Shown here in pieces: positions 26,433 to 35,527 of a DNA stretch of 64,000 nucleotides (the first letter of the stretch is position 1; each line of letters begins with the position of its first letter). The stretch comes from an uncultured Halieaceae bacterium. GTDB taxonomy: Bacteria > Pseudomonadota > Gammaproteobacteria > Pseudomonadales > Halieaceae. The translations under genes and the position numbers were made by a program. Location of the stretch: assembly GCA_938074045.1 (NCBI GenBank), contig CALJGI010000006.1, positions 62,001 through 126,000 of the forward strand. Reading direction: 5' to 3'. A model generated the notes under the pieces. It saw only the letters and a list, made by a program, of their open reading frames with translations. It made no database searches and had not been told where the DNA came from.

Positions 26433-28160
26433 ATCGATATTTTCAGCATCACAATTATTGTTAGCATTTTGCTGTTTGTCTGCATCGGTGGTTATGCGGG
26501 CCGCGGCATTGTGCAACTGGATGACTATTTCGTTGCTGGCAGGCGTGCGCCCACACTGCTGATTGTCGGCACACTGGTGGCAAGCGTATTCAGTTCCTCG
26601 ATTTTTTTGGGTGAAGCCGGATTTACCTACGACGGCCAACTGGGGCCGTATATTCTGTTTCCCGGTATTGCGGTTGTCGGGTATGTTTACGGCGCTTTGC
26701 TTTTTGGCACATTTTTGCGGCGCAGTCGGGCACCGACAGTGGCGGATTTTCTGGGCCAGCGCTTCAATAGCCACAAGGTTCAACAAGCCGCGGGAATAAC
26801 CATCATTGTCGGTCTGGGGGGCTATCTTCTGGTGGTGACCCAGGGCGCTGCAATACTCCTCTCTGATCTGACCGAGCTGAGTTATGCACAGGGAATTGTG
26901 GTGGCTTGGTTGAGTTACACGCTGTTCACCATGTATTCCGGGTCCAGGGGCGTGATCCTCAACGATACCCTGATGTTCCTGCTGTTTACCTTTGCCACCG
27001 TGATGTTCGTACTGGTTGTGGTGGGTGATATGGGCGGCGTGTCCGGCGCGGTGGAGAAGCTGGCTCAACTGGAGAGCAAGCCCGACCTTGCCTCCTGGCA
27101 CGGTACGGTGGGCGACGGTACGGACTGGCCCACCGCCTGGGATTATCTGATCTGGATGGTCATCATGGACCTGGCGTGGGGTGTTGTATACGCAGTCAGC
27201 CCCTGGCAGGCCAGTAGACACCTTATGGCAAGGAATGAGCATGTGGTGCTGCGCGCAGCCGTCTATGCCTGCTTTATCGTTATTGTCATGCAGATTTTAA
27301 TTTACGGTATTGGCGGGTTTATCAATCTCGCCAAGTCGGATATTTCCCCTTCGGAAACCGTTATCCTCTGGGGCGCCAAAAACCTGGTTCCCGATATTCT
27401 CGGTGCGCTGTTACTGGCCGGGATTGTTGCGGCGGCTCTGTCATCCGCTTCCACCTTTCTCTCCCTGATCGGTTTTAGTGTTAGCAATGATATCGTCACC
27501 CTTGAGCAACCTCTGTCTCTGAATCTGACCAGGCTGGTTATGCTGGTTACCGGCATCGTTGTTCTCGGCGCCAGTTTTCTGTTTCCTCCCAATGTGTTCT
27601 GGCTGATGCTGTTTATAGGCACCGTGTTTGCGTCGTCCTGGGGGCCGGTGGGTTTTATGAGTATCTGGAGCTCCAAAATTACTGCCGACGCCGCCTACTG
27701 GGGCATTGTTACCGGCTTCCTGTGTAATGTGATTCCCGCCGCGCTGCAGTATCTGGATATCATTTCACTGCCGAGTTACCTCAACCCGGTCGTCATTGGC
27801 GCTACCGCGAGTGTTGTCACTATTGTCTGTGTTTCCCGTGTCACTCGGGTTACCCGCCGGGAAAAATGGTATCGCTTGCGTTTACATCGAACGCCGGAGG
27901 CGGATCGCGATCCGTCGAAAACCAGGGTTACTCTGTTGGCTCCGGGGCTACTGGTCATATATGGCTGCATCATGCCTTGGCTGCTGCTCACCCACTATGT
28001 GGTTCCCTATCAGCGTGGTGCGGGCGAGCTATTGGCAGACGGTTCCATCAATTGGTGGACAGGGGAGGCCATGCTCGCTTTGAGTTCAGCGCTGCTCTAC
28101 ATCCCGCTGGGATTGATTTGCATAGGGGTCATTCGGCGTCGGTACCGACCGCGAACCTGA
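26433..28160 (+). CDS. Sodium:solute symporter family protein; start codon abnormal
   Basis: A twelve- to thirteen-helix transporter of the SSS family, seen from GGYAGRGIVQLDDYFVAGRR, SVFSSSIFLGEAGFTYDG and VSPWQASRHLMARNE. It would import a small solute with sodium. The frame begins after TAA at 26418, and no ATG is available at the domain start. The first standard start is TTG at 26469, which cuts into the first helix. ATC at 26433, followed by GATATTTTC and placed ten bases after AAGG, sits exactly where an ATG would give DIFSITIIV. Rare AUC initiation, mutation or error are all possible. Confidence 0.8.
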   Translation: MDIFSITIIVSILLFVCIGGYAGRGIVQLDDYFVAGRRAPTLLIVGTLVASVFSSSIFLGEAGFTYDGQLGPYILFPGIAVVGYVYGALLFGTFLRRSRAPTVADFLGQRFNSHKVQQAAGITIIVGLGGYLLVVTQGAAILLSDLTELSYAQGIVVAWLSYTLFTMYSGSRGVILNDTLMFLLFTFATVMFVLVVVGDMGGVSGAVEKLAQLESKPDLASWHGTVGDGTDWPTAWDYLIWMVIMDLAWGVVYAVSPWQASRHLMARNEHVVLRAAVYACFIVIVMQILIYGIGGFINLAKSDISPSETVILWGAKNLVPDILGALLLAGIVAAALSSASTFLSLIGFSVSNDIVTLEQPLSLNLTRLVMLVTGIVVLGASFLFPPNVFWLMLFIGTVFASSWGPVGFMSIWSSKITADAAYWGIVTGFLCNVIPAALQYLDIISLPSYLNPVVIGATASVVTIVCVSRVTRVTRREKWYRLRLHRTPEADRDPSKTRVTLLAPGLLVIYGCIMPWLLLTHYVVPYQRGAGELLADGSINWWTGEAMLALSSALLYIPLGLICIGVIRRRYRPRT

Positions 28161-28483
28161 TTGCTCAGGCTATCTCTTCCTTTCCCCTCCACACCGCGAC
28201 CCTCGGAATGGTAGTGGCTTTAGGTCATATTTGGCCGTCAAGCTACTAAATTACAGATCTATTTAATAAATTGCGCATTGTTTGGATTAACAAAGCAGTT
28301 TTAAGTACTATTATTGTGGGTCGTAAAGACGTTCGTTCTTTAGGCCCTGATTAGAGGTCTGGCTACTGAAGTGCGCATTCAACTGGTGCTGGCAGAATCG
28401 AGGTAGACGATTCCTCTTTTTCGAAGGGTTGGGATTTGATAACTGTGAAGGCCTGCTGATGCGGGCCCAGAGAGAAGCGTCCT
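28161..28483 (+). other. Intergenic region with a possible attenuator hairpin
   Basis: About 320 bases without a gene, AT-rich around 28240-28320. A hairpin GAATCG...CGATTC at 28395-28412 is followed by CTCTTTTT (to 28422), which looks like a terminator or attenuator 60 bases before the cyclase-FHA start. No other structure was seen. Confidence 0.4.
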
Positions 28484-29365
28484 ATGAATGAATCTCGCAG
28501 CTACACTACCACGGTGGTTTTTGCCGATGTTGCCGGCAGCTCCAGACTCTACAAAGAACTTGGTGATGACATCGCCAACGCACAGGTAGGTGCGGTTGTT
28601 GACAGTCTGTCCCGTGCGACAGAGCATAGCGGTGGTGTGGTCATTAAGACCATAGGCGACGAGGTGATGTGTCACTTTCCCGATGCCAATGACGCGTGCA
28701 TGGCCACTATCATTTTTCAGGACATATGTGTCCTTCCGATAAGAGTCGGGATGGCATGTGGCTCGGTCATCGAGAAGGAAGGAGATCTGTTCGGACAGGC
28801 TGTGAATGATGCGGCTGCGGTGGCCAAAATTGCCCGTGGTGGCCAGATTATAACCACTGAAGGGTTCAGGTCACTTTTGAATGCGGAAAATTCAGAGAAA
28901 CTTGTCAGCTATGATGAGGTCAGGCTCAAGGGTGGCGCGGAGCCCACCAAACTATACCGCATAGACTGGCACACTGCAGGCGGTGGCGCTGATCATACCG
29001 TGATTATGTCAACCGTTGGCCATAAAAGAGAAAAGTTGGTCCTCAGCATATGCAGCAGTGGCTCCGAAGACCAGCAGCTGACACTTACGCCCAGCGACGT
29101 TCCCTTCCATGTTGGCCGCAGCCCGTCGAGTCAATTGCCTGTTGAAACCTCTTTGGCTTCCCGCGATCACTGTCATATTGAGCATCGCTATGGGAAATTC
29201 ATTCTGATAGATCACAGTACAAATGGGACTTACGTAAATAGCTCTGTGGGGGGAGACATTTATTTACGCCGGGAAGAAATGCCTTTACAGGGTTCCGGTG
29301 CGATCAGTCTCGGCGAGAAGTTTTCCGAGGACAGCCAGCTTGTAATCAAATTTTCTCACGCATGA
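28484..29365 (+). CDS. Class III nucleotide cyclase-like domain with FHA domain
   Basis: A 293-residue cytoplasmic protein. Residues 8-165 are a class III adenylate/guanylate cyclase-like domain, with metal Asp15 (FADVAGSS), Lys56 and Asp60 (KTIGDEV), and Asn109 (AVND). The transition-state arginine usually four residues after the Asn is Ala113, so activity is doubtful. Residues 185-290 are an FHA domain with HVGRSPSS, SRDHCHIE and STNGTYVN, which reads phosphothreonine. A kinase relic and a PP2C phosphatase follow, forming a phospho-signalling cluster. The reader may depend on another kinase now that the local one is broken. Confidence 0.85.
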   Translation: MNESRSYTTTVVFADVAGSSRLYKELGDDIANAQVGAVVDSLSRATEHSGGVVIKTIGDEVMCHFPDANDACMATIIFQDICVLPIRVGMACGSVIEKEGDLFGQAVNDAAAVAKIARGGQIITTEGFRSLLNAENSEKLVSYDEVRLKGGAEPTKLYRIDWHTAGGGADHTVIMSTVGHKREKLVLSICSSGSEDQQLTLTPSDVPFHVGRSPSSQLPVETSLASRDHCHIEHRYGKFILIDHSTNGTYVNSSVGGDIYLRREEMPLQGSGAISLGEKFSEDSQLVIKFSHA

Positions 29366-29488
29366 CATTATGGCTTAGTTTGCGCACATCCCGAAATCCT
29401 GCTGCCAGTATCCCTCTCCCGAACGTCATTAAATAGACCAACATTCCTCTTTGGTTGAAACCGTAAGCCCGTTTTTGCGAGAAGCCGC

Positions 29489-29644
29489 GTGGATTATATT
29501 GGACAGACCATTGTCCGGTACGAGGTAACCGGACTAACAGGAAGCGGGGCTATGGCCCAAGTTTAAAATGCCTATGACCCAGATTCGGTGGCTCAGTTGC
29601 GATCAAGATTCTCAATTAGAAGTACTGTCACGACGAATAGGTAA
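29489..29644 (+). pseudogene. Relic of a Ser/Thr protein kinase (N-terminal ATP loop only)
   Basis: From GTG at 29489 the frame reads a protein-kinase N-terminus: IGQTIVRYEV, then GSGAMAQV and, after a TAA at 29564, NAYDP. The pattern YEVtxxxGxGxMAxVYxAyDP is that of bacterial eukaryote-like kinases, with the TAA where the conserved Tyr codon (TAC/TAT) stands. The frame closes again at 29642, and the VAIK lysine, HRD and DFG regions are absent. Position between an FHA protein and a PP2C gene supports the reading. Confidence 0.6.
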
Positions 29645-29855
29645 CGTCGTGATTCTGCAGCGAAGGCAAGGCACCCGGCGTCCCGGTTATTAAGTCACCG
29701 GCACGAACTTCACTCGGCACACCCGTCCTGATTTTTTTGCCATTGTCAGTCAGGGGAATTTTGGTGACATCGCCCAGGCTGGTACTGGGTCTACAGAAGT
29801 TCTGCACAGAAAAGTCGACAAAACCGGAAAAAACGTCTCTATTGCTAGAATTTTC
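29628..29855 (-). pseudogene. Possible C-terminal relic of a fumarylacetoacetate-hydrolase-family gene
   Basis: An open minus-strand frame of 75 codons without a usable start. Near its end it reads VRAGDLITGTPGALPSLQNHDV, close to the GDxIxTGTPxGV...GD motif that marks the end of FAH-family hydrolases, split here as AGDLITGTPG and LQNHDV. The 5' part shows no match I recognise. The assignment rests on one motif. Confidence 0.25.
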
Positions 29856-30204
29856 CTAATAAGGAACCGAAATCATGCTGTCTAAAAGCATATTGGTTAG
29901 TCATGCACGTGCTATCATGTGCCAGTTGAAAGGGAAGGTTGAGAATAGACGGCAAACAAGGTAGAGACCGGTGAAACGTTGCATAATGGCAGCGAATACT
30001 GATGCGTAGCATAATATGCCAAGATTAAGATATGTTGGTGTCAAAGAAGTATCCGGCTGGATGTTCCCAATGTGGTTCAGAGGAGGACTGAATGAATCTA
30101 ACGTATGCGCAGTATGAGCCACGAGTAGCGAAATCTATTCGCCACCAGAGCTACTCGCCCAGGTCAGTCATTTAGCAGCTGTCTTGAATGTAGACCATTA
30201 GCTC
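29645..30204. other. Gene-poor interval between kinase relic and PP2C
   Basis: Apart from the possible minus-strand FAH relic, I see no coding frame with plausible motifs in these 560 bases, nor a clear RNA gene. It probably holds the remains of the deleted kinase gene and the promoter of the PP2C gene. Confidence 0.4.
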
Positions 30205-30912
30205 ATGATTACCTATTTCGCAAAAACCGACACAGGTCTGGTCAGGGATCTGAACGAAGATTGCTTTGGGGCTGACGAGCAAAGTGGTTTGTGGTTGGTT
30301 GCCGACGGAGTGGGTGGCCACAATTGTGGTGACGTTGCCAGTGACATTGTGAGGACAACTATCCTGCAGGAGTATGCCAAGGGTGCAACGTTGCGTCGGA
30401 GTGTAGAGGCCGCACACGAGGCCGTCCTGGCTGAAATGAGGAAAACCCACATTGAATCCGGCATGGGCTCCACCGTGGTAGCCAGTTCTATCCAGGATCA
30501 CAGCTATGAAATCGCCTGGGTAGGAGACAGCCGCGCATACCTCTGGAATGGTGAGCTTACCCGGCTCACAACCGACCACACCTATGTCGGGGACCTTGTC
30601 AAGAAAGGGCTGCTGTCCCTCGAAGCAGCAGAAGTTCATCCCAAACGTCACGTCATTACCCAGTCTTTGGGCATATCTGAGCTCATGCAACTTGATGTGG
30701 AGCTGGTGTCAGGGACTATTCAGGACGGCGAGCAGGTCCTGTTATGTTCTGATGGCTTAACTTCGGGCGTTCTCGATGCCGTCATCGCTGTGATCATGGA
30801 GCGTGAACAAACCCCGGAAGCACAGGTGGACAGCCTGATGGCCGCAGCTATGGCAGCTGGCGCCCGCGACAATATCACCATACTGTCGCTGAAATTGGGC
30901 CCTGACGCCTAG
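30205..30912 (+). CDS. PP2C-type Ser/Thr protein phosphatase
   Basis: A 235-residue cytoplasmic phosphatase of the bacterial PP2C (Stp/PrpC) type. Motifs in order: TDTGLVRDLNED (8-19), LVADGVGGH with metal Asp34 (31-39), GMGSTVVAS, WVGDSRAYLW, and LLCSDGLT with a metal Asp, ending with ARDNITILSL. It removes phosphate from serine/threonine using two Mn/Mg ions. The ATG has only a weak ribosome binding site. Next to the FHA-cyclase gene and the kinase relic, it is likely the surviving antagonist of a lost kinase. Confidence 0.9.
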   Translation: MITYFAKTDTGLVRDLNEDCFGADEQSGLWLVADGVGGHNCGDVASDIVRTTILQEYAKGATLRRSVEAAHEAVLAEMRKTHIESGMGSTVVASSIQDHSYEIAWVGDSRAYLWNGELTRLTTDHTYVGDLVKKGLLSLEAAEVHPKRHVITQSLGISELMQLDVELVSGTIQDGEQVLLCSDGLTSGVLDAVIAVIMEREQTPEAQVDSLMAAAMAAGARDNITILSLKLGPDA

Positions 30913-30961
30913 CGCGCACGTCCGGCAATCCGCGGTGCCAGAAAGAAACTGAGCAATCGGA

Positions 30962-31849
30962 CTATCCATTGTCCATCCCGCGACAACTCTCCATCCATGC
31001 CTCTACGGCGGGAATCGGGGCCCGCTGTTTGGGTAGCGCAAAGTAAAAAGTTCGACTCATGTTACGGCGGGGTAGTCTCAGAGGGACGAGATCGCCATTG
31101 GCAAAGTTCCGCTTGAGTACAATACTGGACAAACAGCCGATACCCAGCCCGGACTCCACAGCGTTTTTGATCGCTTCGTTGTGCTTGAATTCGAGGTAGA
31201 TATTGATATCCGGCAGCAGGTCCGCCAGCGCTCTTTCGAAGGTGTGTCGCGCCCCTGAATCCGGTTCCCGCAGGATCCATCTGGCGGCCTTGATATCTGA
31301 TGTGGTCAGATACTGTTTGGTTGCCAGTGGATGGTTGGCGGCGCAGAAAACCATCAGGTCGTCGTTACGCCAGGGTATCAGCTGCAACCGCGGGTGCTGT
31401 ACTTCGTTTTCGATCATGCCCACATCGACTTCGTAGTTCAGTACCCTCGCCGCCACGTCAGGCGTGTTGGCGATATCCAAATCCACGTCGGCTTCGGGAT
31501 TTTTCTCCAGATACCCAGCCATATAGCGAGTAGCCAGATGGTTGCCGATGGTAAAACTGGCACCTACCTTGATATGCCCAACCTCCCGGTGAGTGCGCAG
31601 CAAGTCCTCAAAGTTGTCGCAATGGGTCAGTAGATTCTCAGCGCCGTCGCGCACCGTGCGACCAATGGCATTCAGTTCGAGCTTGTTGCTGACCCGGTCG
31701 AACAGCTTGACGTCGAAGCTGTGCTCAAGATTCAGTAGGGCCTCACTGACGGCTGACTGAGACATGTGCAGGTTTTCGCCCGCCCGCGACAGGTTCTGGT
31801 GTCGCGCCACCGCGAGAAAAATTTCGATTTGCCGCAGCGTGAAGTGCAT
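30962..31849 (-). CDS. LysR-family transcriptional regulator
   Basis: A 295-residue regulator with the N-terminal winged helix-turn-helix FTLRQIEIFLAVARHQNLSRAGENLHMSQSAVSEAL pattern (residues 3-38; recognition helix SQSAVSEAL) and a periplasmic-binding-like effector domain. It is divergent from cysC, with about 170 bases between starts, the usual place for a LysR protein controlling its neighbour operon, here sulfate activation. The effector is unknown; sulfide, thiosulfate or O-acetylserine derivatives would be reasonable by analogy to CysB, but CysB itself is longer and different. Confidence 0.85.
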   Translation of the reverse strand: MHFTLRQIEIFLAVARHQNLSRAGENLHMSQSAVSEALLNLEHSFDVKLFDRVSNKLELNAIGRTVRDGAENLLTHCDNFEDLLRTHREVGHIKVGASFTIGNHLATRYMAGYLEKNPEADVDLDIANTPDVAARVLNYEVDVGMIENEVQHPRLQLIPWRNDDLMVFCAANHPLATKQYLTTSDIKAARWILREPDSGARHTFERALADLLPDINIYLEFKHNEAIKNAVESGLGIGCLSSIVLKRNFANGDLVPLRLPRRNMSRTFYFALPKQRAPIPAVEAWMESCRGMDNG

Positions 31850-32020
31850 GTCTGCCCCTATCGGATGAAGTCTTTCTAATATCCGGAAATGCCGGACGTA
31901 TCATCCATAATATCCTGTTTTACATGTGAGTGGTATGCGCGTATTCTGCGCCAACTCTGAATCCCGGCTCTATGTTTGCCGGCAGTGAATTAGATCAATG
32001 TAAAAACGAGGAATGATGAC

Positions 32021-32635
32021 ATGACAGAACAGAAGGCAACTAATGTCCACTGGCACGAAGGCGATATTACCCGTAAACACAGGGAGACTATCCTGGGGCA
32101 CCGCGGTGCAACGCTCTGGTTCACCGGTTTGTCAGGTAGCGGCAAGAGTACGGTGGCGGTAGAGCTCGAGGGTACGCTTAACGAAATGGGTGTGCTCAGC
32201 TATCGCCTCGACGGCGACAACGTGCGTTTGGGAATCAACCGGAACCTTGGCTTCAGCGCGGAAGACCGCACGGAGAATATTCGCCGAATCGGCGAGATCT
32301 CCAAGCTGTTCGTGGACACCGGCGTCATTTCACTGAGCAGCTTTATCAGCCCCTATGCCGCGGACCGCGATCAGGTGCGCGCCCTGCACGACGCAGCCGG
32401 CATGGATTTCATCGAAATTTTTGTTGATTGTTCACTGGAAGAGGCGGAGAACAGGGACCCCAAGGGTTTGTATAAAAAAGCCCGCGCCGGTGAAATCAAG
32501 AACTTCACCGGTATTGATGATCCCTACGAAGCACCGTCAAATCCTGAGATTCACTTGCACTCGGATAAGCAGACTCTGTCCGAGGAAGTTGAAGCCATTC
32601 TCGTCGTCCTGCGCGAGCGTCAGATAATTAAATAA
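32021..32635 (+). CDS. cysC: Adenylylsulfate kinase
   Basis: CysC phosphorylates APS to PAPS with ATP. The 204-residue protein has the Walker A loop GLSGSGKS (36-43), DGDNVRLGINRNLGFS, the substrate region FISPYAADRD with the family FISP motif, and the CSLEEAENRDPKGLYKKAR segment represented by DPKGLYKKAR. GAGGAATGATG precedes the ATG. It leads the operon cysC-sat-ppa-DHH and lies 16 bases before sat. Its product can be used for assimilation or by sulfotransferases such as the one at 17586. Confidence 0.95.
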   Translation: MTEQKATNVHWHEGDITRKHRETILGHRGATLWFTGLSGSGKSTVAVELEGTLNEMGVLSYRLDGDNVRLGINRNLGFSAEDRTENIRRIGEISKLFVDTGVISLSSFISPYAADRDQVRALHDAAGMDFIEIFVDCSLEEAENRDPKGLYKKARAGEIKNFTGIDDPYEAPSNPEIHLHSDKQTLSEEVEAILVVLRERQIIK

Positions 32636-32651
32636 ACAGAGGACTATTACG

Positions 32652-33839
32652 ATGATCAAGCCACACGGATCTGATGAGCTCAATCCACTTTACGTTGCCG
32701 ACGACGCGCAACGAGAGGCGCTATCACAAGAAGCGGAGGGATTGCCCTCCATACTGTTGAACTCCGCAGCAGCGGCCAATGCCGTGATGCTGGCGGGCGG
32801 TTACTTCAACCCGCTCACCGGTTATATGAATCTGGCTGACGCACTCAGCACCTCAGACAATATGCACACCAACGACGGTCTGTTTTTCCCCGTGCCCATC
32901 TTGAACATGACTGACGAAACCGGTGTGGAGGCGGGCACTCGTATTGCCCTGCGGGATCCCAATGTCGATGGTAATCCGATTCTGGCTGTGATGGATGTAG
33001 AGGCTGTGGAATCTGTATCCGACGACCAGATTAATCAAATGGTGGAGAAAATTTTTCGCACCACGGATCCGGCGCATCCCGGTGTGTCAACCTTTTGTAA
33101 CCTTGGGCGTACCCTGCTTTCCGGCCCCATTCAGGTATTGAATTTTTCATACTTCCAAGCCGATTTCCCAGAGACATTCCGCACCGCTGTTGAAATACGC
33201 GAAGAAATTGCAGCCCACGGCTGGGACAAGGTAGTTGCCTTCCAGACCAGAAATCCTATGCACCGTGCCCACGAGGAATTGTGCCGCATGGCGATGGAGC
33301 AGATTGGAACCGACGGTATTCTGATCCATATGTTGTTGGGCAAACTGAAGCCGGGTGATATTCCCGCCGATGTTCGTGACGCTTCGATTCGCAAGATGGT
33401 TGACGTCTATTTTCCACCGAGCACCGTTATGGTGACCGGCTATGGCTTTGACATGCTTTATGCGGGACCACGCGAAGCGGTATTGCATGCGGTATTCCGT
33501 CAGAACTGTGGTTGTACCCATCTGATTGTTGGACGTGACCACGCAGGCGTGGGTGATTATTACAGCGGCTTTGATGCACAGATAATCTTCGAAGAAGAGG
33601 TGCCAGAGGGATCACTGGAGCTGGAAATATTCAACGCTGACCACACTGCCTACAGTAAGAAACTTAATCGCGTGGTCATGATGCGGGATGTTCCTGATCA
33701 CACCAAGGAAGACTTTGTGTTGTTGTCGGGCACCGCTGTGCGTGAGATGTTGGGTAAGGGTATTGCGCCACCGCCTGAGTTCTCCAGACCTGAAGTGGCG
33801 AAGATCCTGTCCGATTATTATCAGACAATAGATGGCTGA
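32652..33839 (+). CDS. sat: Sulfate adenylyltransferase, single-subunit type
   Basis: ATP sulfurylase makes APS and PPi from ATP and sulfate. At 395 residues it is the homo-oligomeric Sat type, not the CysDN type. The catalytic motifs are QTRNPMHRAHE (198-208) and GRDHAGVGDYY (294-304). A GAGGA ribosome binding site precedes the ATG. It is flanked by cysC and by an inorganic pyrophosphatase that would pull the unfavourable reaction forward. No dissimilatory aprAB or dsr genes are present, so assimilation or PAPS supply is the likelier role. Confidence 0.95.
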   Translation: MIKPHGSDELNPLYVADDAQREALSQEAEGLPSILLNSAAAANAVMLAGGYFNPLTGYMNLADALSTSDNMHTNDGLFFPVPILNMTDETGVEAGTRIALRDPNVDGNPILAVMDVEAVESVSDDQINQMVEKIFRTTDPAHPGVSTFCNLGRTLLSGPIQVLNFSYFQADFPETFRTAVEIREEIAAHGWDKVVAFQTRNPMHRAHEELCRMAMEQIGTDGILIHMLLGKLKPGDIPADVRDASIRKMVDVYFPPSTVMVTGYGFDMLYAGPREAVLHAVFRQNCGCTHLIVGRDHAGVGDYYSGFDAQIIFEEEVPEGSLELEIFNADHTAYSKKLNRVVMMRDVPDHTKEDFVLLSGTAVREMLGKGIAPPPEFSRPEVAKILSDYYQTIDG

Positions 33840-33913
33840 GATGACGTTTCACCCCGAAAGCTTACTGCCGTACTCTGGTCGGCAGTGATACCCGGTATTC
33901 TCAAGAGGTTGGC

Positions 33914-34540
33914 ATGTACGGAAATCGTGACTTTAACCGCTGGCGGCGTCACCCCTGGCATGGATTGCAGGCCATTCCGAACCCGGCTAAGCCTGACGTT
34001 GTGCGGGCGTATATTGAGATCACACCCAGTGATGTGGTCAAGTATGAAGTAGATAAACAGTCAGGTTTCCTTATGGTGGATCGCCCACAGCGAACCACTT
34101 CCAGCCCGCCGGCGCTGTATGGCTTTATTCCCCAGACCTATTGCGGTGACAGGGTGGCTGCGCGTTGTGCCGACGCGGAGTGTGCCGACGGCGACCCGCT
34201 GGATATCTGTGTTTTTTCTGAACGGCTCATCACGCGTGCGGATATTCTGCTCAAAGCCAGAGTGGTGGGAGGCATCCAGATGATTGACGAGGGGGAGGCT
34301 GATGACAAGATCATCGCCGTGCTAGAGGGCGATAATATCTGGGGCGATGTACAGGATATTGCTGACCTTCCCGCCATCAAGACCGAACGGCTGCAACATT
34401 ATTTTGCCACCTATAAAATGGTGCCGGGAAAGGATAGCGACATCCTTGTAGATTCAGTGTACGGACGTGATGAGGCACTGGCTGTTATCGCCGCGTCCAT
34501 GCAGGATTACGAGACCGAGTTCGGTCACCTGCACGATTAA
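33914..34540 (+). CDS. ppa: Inorganic pyrophosphatase (family I)
   Basis: A 208-residue soluble family I pyrophosphatase. It has [11 protein letters not shown], the signature GDPLDICVF with metal-binding aspartates, and [12 protein letters not shown], in the right order. An AGAGG site precedes the ATG at 33914. Its place after sat indicates removal of the PPi made by ATP sulfurylase. The length and N-terminal part (beginning [17 protein letters not shown]) match a variant type found in proteobacteria with an N-terminal extension, slightly longer than the E. coli enzyme. Confidence 0.88.
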   Translation: MYGNRDFNRWRRHPWHGLQAIPNPAKPDVVRAYIEITPSDVVKYEVDKQSGFLMVDRPQRTTSSPPALYGFIPQTYCGDRVAARCADAECADGDPLDICVFSERLITRADILLKARVVGGIQMIDEGEADDKIIAVLEGDNIWGDVQDIADLPAIKTERLQHYFATYKMVPGKDSDILVDSVYGRDEALAVIAASMQDYETEFGHLHD

Positions 34541-34567
34541 CCGTCCCCTAGTCAGGATCTAAGAACT

Positions 34568-35527
34568 ATGACTCATTACGACGTATTCAACGGCGACGCC
34601 GACGGTATCTGTGCGCTGCTGCAGTTGAGAAAGGTTGAGCCCCAGGAGACCAGACTTGTTACGGGTGTTAAGCGCGACATAAATCTGTTATCCCGGGTGG
34701 AAGTTGTACCCGGTGACCGGGTCACTGTGCTGGATGTCTCCATGGACAAAAACAAGGCAGATCTGGACCGCGTACTGGCAGATGGAGCCAGGGTTTTCTA
34801 CGTGGATCATCACTTTCCAGGAGAACTTCCCGATCACGCCCGGCTGACCTCCATGATTAATGAAGCGCCGGATGTTTGTACTGCGGCGCTGGTCAACGGC
34901 TACCTGCAGGGTGCGCAAGTAGAGTGGGCGGTAGTGGGCGCTTTCGGCGACAATCTTAAAGAGACCGCCCGCCGACTGGCACAGCCAATGTATTTGAGCA
35001 ATACAGATTTGTCTTCTCTGGAAGCGCTGGGCACTTACATAAATTACAACGGCTACGGTCCTGCGATCGACGACCTGCACTTTGATCCAGAGGATCTTTA
35101 TCGCAAGCTTTATGCCGCCGATGGCGCGCTGAGTTTTGTCCTGGAATCAGCCGACTATGCCACGTTGAGCGAGGGATATCGCGCGGATATGGAGCAGGCT
35201 GAATCCCTGCAACCGGTATCCAATGATGCCAACACCGCGACCTTTATCATGCCGAACGCCGCTTGGGCCAGACGGGTCAGTGGCGTATACAGCAATGATC
35301 TGGCCACCGCCAATCCCGACCGCGCACATGCGGTGCTCACGGAAAAAGAAAACGGTAATTACCTGGTCAGCGTGCGAGCACCGCAGACCAACAAACAGGG
35401 CGCTGCGGAATTGTGCATGCAATTTCCGACAGGTGGCGGCAGAGCCGGCGCTGCTGGCATCAATGACCTGCCCCGTGACAGCTATGATGCTTTTGTGAGT
35501 GCCTTTACCGCCGCTTACAGTCGTTGA
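34568..35527 (+). CDS. DHH-family phosphoesterase, probable pAp/nanoRNA phosphatase
   Basis: A 319-residue protein with NGDADGI (8-14), FYVDHHFPG (DHH at 80-82) and a C-terminal DHHA1-type GGGRAGAAG motif. These are the metal and substrate motifs of NrnA-like phosphoesterases, which hydrolyse 3'-phosphoadenosine 5'-phosphate (pAp) and short RNAs. It ends the sulfate-activation operon; pAp is the by-product when PAPS is used, so recycling of pAp is the most natural role. This role is inferred from context; CysQ-type pAp phosphatase was not found here. Confidence 0.8.
   Translation: MTHYDVFNGDADGICALLQLRKVEPQETRLVTGVKRDINLLSRVEVVPGDRVTVLDVSMDKNKADLDRVLADGARVFYVDHHFPGELPDHARLTSMINEAPDVCTAALVNGYLQGAQVEWAVVGAFGDNLKETARRLAQPMYLSNTDLSSLEALGTYINYNGYGPAIDDLHFDPEDLYRKLYAADGALSFVLESADYATLSEGYRADMEQAESLQPVSNDANTATFIMPNAAWARRVSGVYSNDLATANPDRAHAVLTEKENGNYLVSVRAPQTNKQGAAELCMQFPTGGGRAGAAGINDLPRDSYDAFVSAFTAAYSR

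Noticed and set aside
26394..27242. 282-codon minus-strand ORF
   Set aside because: It is antisense to the symporter; composition is rich in His, Gln and Asn typical of shadow frames and shows no domain.
32021..33839. Dissimilatory sulfur oxidation/sulfate reduction locus
   Set aside because: Sat is of the type also used there, but no apr, dsr, sox or qmo genes occur and cysC makes PAPS, pointing to assimilation or sulfation.
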